A stretch of 64,000 nt of DNA, taken from positions 1-64,000 of the forward strand of contig FLQS01000017.1 in NCBI GenBank assembly GCA_900078375.1, read 5' to 3'. The first letter of the stretch is position 1. Each line of letters begins with the position of its first letter. The stretch comes from an uncultured Mycobacterium sp. Lineage in GTDB: Bacteria > Actinomycetota > Actinomycetes > Mycobacteriales > Mycobacteriaceae. Below are positions 59,399-64,000 of the stretch, piece after piece. The notes under the pieces were generated by a model, which was not told the DNA's origin, searched no databases, and worked only from the letters and a program-made list of their open reading frames with translations. The position numbers and the translations under genes are program-made.

Positions 59399-60151
59399 GT
59401 GAACATCAACAACGGCCTGGTGATGTTGGCGGACGCCTTGCCCGGGGTCAACCGGATCCGAGCCGTGCAACAGGCACTTGCTGCACGACCCAACCCCGTC
59501 TACCTGGAAATCGGGGTATCCCGGGGGCAGGCATTCCAGCGGATCAGCGCGGACGTGAAGATCGCCGTCGACCCGGCGTTCAAGATCCCGCAGCGCTCAC
59601 GCGAGCTTGCCGACGCCAAGGCGCGCGAAACCCACTACTTCGAAACGACGAGCGACGCTTTCTTCGAGACCGAGGCCGCCTTCCTCGAGCAACACCCGAT
59701 CGACGTCGCGCTCATCGACGGGCTGCACACCTACGAGCAGGTGGTGCGCGACGTCGAGTACACCGTGCGCTACCTGCGGGACGACGGTGTGATCTTCCTG
59801 CACGACTGCAACCCGCCGTTCGAATTGGCCGGCCGCCGCGCAGAGTCCTGGGACGAATTCATGGCATCGCAAAAAGGCCGGCCATTGGCGATCGGAATTT
59901 GGAACGGGGATGTCTGGAAGGCCATCGTTCACCTGCGCAGCACTCGTGACGACCTGGTGATCGGCGTGCTGAAGTGCGATCAGGGCGTCGGGTTCGTGCG
60001 AAAAGGAAAGCCGGAGTCGACCCTGTCCTACACCCCGGAGCAGATCGCCGCGCTCACCTACGCGGACCTCAAGGCTGATCGCAAGCGCTTGCTGAACTTG
60101 CGGCCACCCCGCTACGTCGAGCAATTCCTCCGCGACAGCGTCGCAAACTAG
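59399..60151 (+). CDS. Class I SAM methyltransferase (Methyltransf_24-like)
   Basis: A 250-residue methyltransferase. SAM motif I is VYLEIGVSRGQAFQRI, followed by KIAVDPAFKI; IDVALIDGLHTYEQVVRDV and VIFLHDCNPPFE complete the core. It is a distant relative of the methyltransferase at 34509-35357. GTG 59399 is chosen because GGAGAGG precedes it by eight bases; the frame is open 14 codons further upstream. It lies 66 bases before a GT1 gene on the same strand, so a sugar O-methyltransferase role is plausible. Confidence 0.78.
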   Translation: MNINNGLVMLADALPGVNRIRAVQQALAARPNPVYLEIGVSRGQAFQRISADVKIAVDPAFKIPQRSRELADAKARETHYFETTSDAFFETEAAFLEQHPIDVALIDGLHTYEQVVRDVEYTVRYLRDDGVIFLHDCNPPFELAGRRAESWDEFMASQKGRPLAIGIWNGDVWKAIVHLRSTRDDLVIGVLKCDQGVGFVRKGKPESTLSYTPEQIAALTYADLKADRKRLLNLRPPRYVEQFLRDSVAN

Positions 60152-60217
60152 TTCCGGGCGGGCTGCCCGCTGTCAGTCACCGAACCCGCACGGGAAGCGA
60201 AGGGTCGAACACCCGCG

Positions 60218-61474
60218 ATGAAATTTGTGCTGGCAACCTGGGGCAGTCGCGGCGATATCGAACCCACCCTCGCAGTCGGTCGCGAGTTGGTCCGTCGCGG
60301 GCACGACGTGCGCATGGCTGTGCCGCCCGACCTGGTGGCTTTCACCGAGGCGGCGGGCCCCGAGGCGGTCGCGTTCGGGCCCGAATCCAAATCGATCCTC
60401 GACGCGCATCGTGACTTCTGGACCTGCTTCTTCCGCAACCCCTGGAAATTGCGGGACATGCTCAGGTCGCGCGTCGAGATCGCCGGACCGCTCCTTCGGG
60501 GATGGCAGGACATGAGCACAACGCTGATGTCGATGGCCGACGGGGCGGACCTGATCTTCACCGGCATCAACTTCGAAGATGCCGCCGCCAATGTCGCGGA
60601 GCACTACGGCATCCCGATGGCCACGCTGCACTACTTTCCGCTGCGGCCCAACGGCCAGGTGCTGCCGTTTCTGCCTCCCCGATTGGGTCGCGCGGCCGTG
60701 GCCGCGTTCTGGTGGGTGTCCTGGCGCGGGACGAAGAAAGTCGAGGATGCCCAGCGCGGCAACCTGGGCTTAGGGCAGTCGAAGGGTTCGGCGCCGCGGC
60801 GGATCACCGAGCGCGGATCGCTCGAGATCCAGGCCTACGACGAGGCGTGCTTTCCCGGGCTGGCGGACGAATGGGCGCAATCAGCGCAGCAGCGGCCCTT
60901 CGTCGGCACACTGACGCTGGAGCTGGCGACCGCGGACGACGACGAGGTCGCGGACTGGATCGCGGCGGGAACACCGCCGATCTTCTTCGGGTTCGGCAGC
61001 ATCCCCGTCGAATCCCCGCGCGACACCATCGCGATGATCGCGGCTGCCTGCTCCCGCCTGGGCGAGCGCGCACTCATCGGCGCGGCCGGCACCGATTTCA
61101 GCAACGGCCCGCAGTTCGACCACGTCAAAGTCGTCGGCACGTTGAACTATGCGACGGTCTTTCCCGCCTGCCGCGCCGTCGTTCACCACGGTGGTTCGAG
61201 CACCACACCGATCGTCATGCGGGCCGGAGTTCCGCAGCTGATCCTGTACTGGGACATGGTGCACGCGATCTATGGGGCGGCCGTCAAGCGACTGAAGGTG
61301 GGCACCGCGCGGCGGTTCTCCACCGCGACCGAGGACTCGCTGGTGGCTGACCTGCGCACCATCCTGGCGCCGGACTACATCGCCAGGGCCAAGGCGCTGG
61401 CCACCCGGATCACCGAACCCGCGCAGAGCGCCTCAGCCGCCGCCGATCTGCTGGAGAAGTTCGCCCGCCGCTAG
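60218..61474 (+). CDS. GT1 (UGT/MGT-like) glycosyltransferase 6, altered donor loop
   Basis: A 418-residue paralogue starting MKFVLATWGSRGDIEPTLAV at ATG 60218. The donor loop reads VVHHGGSSTTPIVMRAGVP rather than VVHHGGAGTTAAGLRAGVP: the Gly-Gly is kept, but the second Gly of AGT is Ser and the following helix start is different (TPIVM). It also has LILYWDMVHAIYG where the others have LILW. Both suggest a changed donor pocket. It is the last glycosyltransferase before the mbtH-NRPS unit, and a hairpin follows 27 bases after its stop. Confidence 0.88.
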   Translation: MKFVLATWGSRGDIEPTLAVGRELVRRGHDVRMAVPPDLVAFTEAAGPEAVAFGPESKSILDAHRDFWTCFFRNPWKLRDMLRSRVEIAGPLLRGWQDMSTTLMSMADGADLIFTGINFEDAAANVAEHYGIPMATLHYFPLRPNGQVLPFLPPRLGRAAVAAFWWVSWRGTKKVEDAQRGNLGLGQSKGSAPRRITERGSLEIQAYDEACFPGLADEWAQSAQQRPFVGTLTLELATADDDEVADWIAAGTPPIFFGFGSIPVESPRDTIAMIAAACSRLGERALIGAAGTDFSNGPQFDHVKVVGTLNYATVFPACRAVVHHGGSSTTPIVMRAGVPQLILYWDMVHAIYGAAVKRLKVGTARRFSTATEDSLVADLRTILAPDYIARAKALATRITEPAQSASAAADLLEKFARR

Positions 61475-61500
61475 CCCGTGGAGGACCTCCGTCACTAACG

Positions 61501-61521
61501 GCCGTCGTCTTTTCCGACGGC
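61501..61521 (+). terminator. Hairpin after glycosyltransferase 6
   Basis: GCCGTCG-TCTTTTC-CGACGGC is a perfect 7-bp stem with a 7-base loop, 27 bases after the glycosyltransferase stop. It is a probable terminator separating that gene from mbtH-NRPS. Confidence 0.5.
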
Positions 61522-61592
61522 TGAAACGTCGCCGCAGCTAACCGTCGCGAAGTTGACGTCGGCGCAAGATATGAGAGAAACCTCAGGTCACT

Positions 61593-61604
61593 TCTATCGA
61601 TAGA
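61593..61604. promoter_or_regulatory. 12-base palindrome TCTATCGATAGA upstream of mbtH
   Basis: A perfect continuous dyad 128 bases before the mbtH start, in the spacer between the terminator and the KstR-like box. It is a candidate operator; the regulator is unknown. Confidence 0.3.
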
Positions 61605-61688
61605 GGATCGCCGGGCACATCGGGACAAATTGGGTGATGGGGGTCACACTCAACTCCGTGACATGGGTCATACCCGGGAAGTATGGTC

Positions 61689-61702
61689 TAGAACTTGTTC
61701 TA
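61689..61702. promoter_or_regulatory. KstR-like operator TAGAAC-TT-GTTCTA upstream of mbtH-NRPS
   Basis: A perfect 14-base dyad matching the published KstR consensus TNNAACNNGTTNNA (KstR is the TetR-family repressor of cholesterol and lipid catabolism in mycobacteria). It ends 29 bases before the mbtH GTG, a place where a repressor would block transcription. Another TetR regulator with a similar site is possible. Confidence 0.5.
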
Positions 61703-61731
61703 CCCAATCGACTTCACGGTCTGGAGACGCG

Positions 61732-61959
61732 GTGGCCATCAATCCGTTCGACGATGACGAGGGCAGCTTCTTCGTCTTGGTCAACGACGAGGAACAGCAC
61801 AGCCTGTGGCCAACATTCGCTGATTTGCCAGCAGGGTGGCGAGTGGCCTTCGGTGAAGCTGATCGCGCCGCGTGCATGGATTACATCGAGCAGAACTGGA
61901 CCGACATCCGGCCGAAGAGTCTGCGCGAAAGATTGGCTCTGGGCGGAGCATCTGGATAA
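61732..61959 (+). CDS. mbtH: MbtH-like protein
   Basis: A 75-residue MbtH-domain protein, a chaperone-like partner that activates NRPS adenylation domains. The signature is complete: [20 protein letters not shown], then AGW and [22 protein letters not shown] 61732 is chosen from the family N-terminus (VAINPFDDD) and GGAG about six bases upstream; the longer frame to 61630 adds unrelated sequence. It lies directly before the NRPS gene, as mbtH precedes mps1 in GPL loci. Confidence 0.95.
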   Translation: MAINPFDDDEGSFFVLVNDEEQHSLWPTFADLPAGWRVAFGEADRAACMDYIEQNWTDIRPKSLRERLALGGASG

Positions 61960-61983
61960 GTGGATCTGAAGTCGGGAGATCCG

Positions 61984-64000
61984 ATGCAACGTGACGACCG
62001 TGCGCTGCCGCTGACGCGCGCACAGCTCGATATTTGGCTTGATCAGGAAATGGGTCACTCCGGCACGGAGTGGCAGGTCGGTCTGTTGGTGCACATCGAA
62101 AGCGCGATCGATCGCGACGCCCTCGAATGGGCGATCAGCCGCGTGATGAAAGAAGCCGAACCGCTGCGCGTCACCTGCTTCGAGGAAGACGGTCAAGTCT
62201 TCCAGCGGGCGGTCGACTACTCGGAAATCGACATCGACTTCTACGACCTGACCGGCTCGGCGGATCCCGTCCGGGAAGCCAAGGAGATGGCGCTCGCCAT
62301 CCAGCGCACCCCGATGCCGTTCTCCGGCCCGTTGTTCAAGTACGCGATGTTCCAGACCCGATTCGATGAGTTCTTCGTGTTGGGCTGCTTCCACCACATC
62401 GTCATGGATGCCGCGGGGATCGGCCTGTTCGGCAACCGGGTTGCGTCGGTCTACTCGGCGCTGGTCTCCGGCGAACCGATTCCGCCGGCGTTCTTCGGCT
62501 CGTTGCAGGATCTGGTCGCTTTCGAATCCGAGTACGAGGCGTCTCGCGACTACACCGACGATGAGGCCTACTGGCTGGCGAATCTGCCGGCCGAAACCGA
62601 ATCGAACTATCGGGCATCGCACGCCGACGACGAGCACGACGCGAACTTCCGCTCCGCGCCGGTGCGGCTGGACCCGGCGATCCTTCGGCAGATTCAAGAC
62701 CTATCGCAGCGCTGGGACATTCCCCGGGCCTCGATCATCACCGCGGCGTCGGCGCTGCTGATGCGCAGCTGGTGCGGCGAGGGCTCCGAAGTGGTGTTCG
62801 ACTTCCCGGTCGGTAGGCGGGTGAGCCCGGAGTCGAAGACGCTGCCGGGCATGGTCGCCGGGCTCGTGCCGCTGGTACTGAGCGTTGCCGCGGGATCGAC
62901 GGTCACCGACTTCTGCGCCCACGTCGACGCGCGAATCCGGGAAGCGTTGCAGCATCAGCGGTTCCCGGTGAAAGCCCTGGAACGCAAGGCGCAGCTGCGC
63001 AACCCCGGCCAGTCCGCTGATCGGGTCGTCGTCGATTTCTTCCCCAATGCGTTCTCACTGGACTTCGGTGGTGTCGCCGCCACCGCCACGATGACCAACT
63101 CCGGTTTCGTCGGCGACTTCGGGCTGATCTTCTCCGGCGTCGGGGAGGATCTCTTCCTTGGCACCCTGGGTGCCGGGCACCTGTTCGCCAAGTTCGACGT
63201 CGCCGACCTGGCGCGGCGGTTGCAGCGGGTGCTGGCGGCGATGGCCGCCGACCCGGCGCGCCGGTTGTCGTCGATCGAGGTGCTCGATGCCGGCGAGAAC
63301 GCCCGGCAGGAGGACTGGGGTAATCGGGCGGCGTTGACCCCGCCCGTCGACCCCCCGGCGTCGATCGCCGAGGTGTTTGCCGTCCAGGCCGCCCGCACAC
63401 CCGACAGCGCGGCGGTGACCTTCGAGGGTCAGTCGCCGACCTATCGGGAGTTGGATGACGCGTCGACCCGGTTGGCGCGCATGCTGGTTGGCCGGGGCGT
63501 GGGCCCGGGTCATCGGGTGGCGTTGCTGTTGCCGCGGTCGGCTGATGCTGTGGTGGCGATGGTGGCAGTGGTGAAGACGGGTGCGGCGTATGTGCCGATC
63601 GACCCGTCGGTGCCGGCGGCGCGCATGGAGTTCGTGCTCGCCGATTCCGCTCCGGTCGCCGCGATCACCACCGGTGCGTTGGCGGACCGCCTCGGTGGGC
63701 AAGACCTGCTGGTGATCGATGTCGCCGCCGCTGGCGACGCCACCGACGCGGCATTGCCGGGACCGGGCCCCGACGACGTCGCCTACATCATCTACACATC
63801 GGGAACGACGGGCACACCCAAGGGCGTACCGATCCCGCATCGCAATGTGACCCGGTTGCTGCAGACCCTCGACGCCGAGATGAACCTGTCGGGACAGGTC
63901 TGGTCGCAATGCCACTCGCTGGCCTTCGATTTCTCGGTATGGGAGATCTGGGGTGCGCTGCTCTACGGTGGCCGACTGGTCGTGGTGCCCGACGCGGTGG
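61984..64000 (+). CDS. Non-ribosomal peptide synthetase, N-terminal C-A part (runs off window)
   Basis: 672 codons are visible. It opens with a condensation domain (~1-430) whose active motif is HHIVMDAAG: His137, His138 and Asp142 are present, but the usual Gly after Asp is Ala143. A leading C domain in a first module usually attaches a fatty acyl group to the first amino acid. The adenylation domain begins ~455, with YIIYTSGTTGTPKG at ~601 and FDFSVWEIWGALLYGG at ~648. Specificity positions 235/236/239 (GrsA numbering) read D, F, W; the rest lies outside. ATG 61984 has GGGAG upstream; an in-frame GTG at 61960 abuts the mbtH stop. By position it resembles GPL Mps1. Confidence 0.9.
   Translation, partial: MQRDDRALPLTRAQLDIWLDQEMGHSGTEWQVGLLVHIESAIDRDALEWAISRVMKEAEPLRVTCFEEDGQVFQRAVDYSEIDIDFYDLTGSADPVREAKEMALAIQRTPMPFSGPLFKYAMFQTRFDEFFVLGCFHHIVMDAAGIGLFGNRVASVYSALVSGEPIPPAFFGSLQDLVAFESEYEASRDYTDDEAYWLANLPAETESNYRASHADDEHDANFRSAPVRLDPAILRQIQDLSQRWDIPRASIITAASALLMRSWCGEGSEVVFDFPVGRRVSPESKTLPGMVAGLVPLVLSVAAGSTVTDFCAHVDARIREALQHQRFPVKALERKAQLRNPGQSADRVVVDFFPNAFSLDFGGVAATATMTNSGFVGDFGLIFSGVGEDLFLGTLGAGHLFAKFDVADLARRLQRVLAAMAADPARRLSSIEVLDAGENARQEDWGNRAALTPPVDPPASIAEVFAVQAARTPDSAAVTFEGQSPTYRELDDASTRLARMLVGRGVGPGHRVALLLPRSADAVVAMVAVVKTGAAYVPIDPSVPAARMEFVLADSAPVAAITTGALADRLGGQDLLVIDVAAAGDATDAALPGPGPDDVAYIIYTSGTTGTPKGVPIPHRNVTRLLQTLDAEMNLSGQVWSQCHSLAFDFSVWEIWGALLYGGRLVVVPDAV

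Overview
The window is high-GC actinobacterial DNA and almost certainly mycobacterial. Genus-typical markers are an mmpS-mmpL-mmpL operon, a PE-PPE/cutinase-like serine acyltransferase, a TIGR00027-type methyltransferase, a DUF2505 protein, and an MbtH-NRPS pair. Gene content resembles a mycobacterial glycopeptidolipid (GPL) or related cell-envelope glycolipid locus, most likely of an environmental or rapidly growing species. That identification is inference; no species can be named from the sequence alone.

Layout. (1) 1-12200, + strand: a tightly coupled operon. It encodes the end of a PUFA-synthase-like megasynthase (ACP-KR-DH), a complete KS-CLF-AT-(hotdog x4) partner, then rmlA, rmlB and a fused rmlC-rmlD for dTDP-L-rhamnose. 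(2) 12211-18614, - strand: two tandem mmpL genes and mmpS, with a possible 26-codon leader ORF upstream. (3) 19024-29070: MFS transporter, condensation-fold acyltransferase, sulfotransferase, glycosyltransferase, a DrrABC-like ABC exporter, a TylF-type O-methyltransferase and a Gfo/Idh/MocA oxidoreductase. (4) 29109-45584: two paralogous GMC oxidoreductases, an OafA-like acyltransferase, glycosyltransferases, methyltransferases, an alpha/beta hydrolase, and a PE-PPE gene broken by a single-base frameshift. (5) 45765-50613: UDP-sugar 6-dehydrogenase, ArnA-like UDP-glucuronate decarboxylase, glycosyltransferase, and a probable dTDP-rhamnose 4-epimerase. (6) 50722-58655, - strand: three more OafA-like acyltransferase/SGNH proteins and a membrane-anchored methyltransferase. 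(7) 58797-64000: DUF2505 protein, methyltransferase, sixth GT1 glycosyltransferase, mbtH, and the start of an NRPS (C-A) that runs off the window.

How the parts could fit together (inference): the PUFA-type synthase makes an unusual acyl chain, and the NRPS makes the peptide. Rml enzymes, the 4-epimerase and the UGD/decarboxylase pair supply rhamnose, 6-deoxytalose and a pentose or uronic acid. Six GT1 enzymes and one GT4 assemble the glycan. Six methyltransferases, four O-acyltransferases, one sulfotransferase and the GMC/Gfo-Idh redox enzymes decorate it. MmpL/MmpS, ABC and MFS systems export it. No rRNA, tRNA, insertion sequence or CRISPR array was seen.
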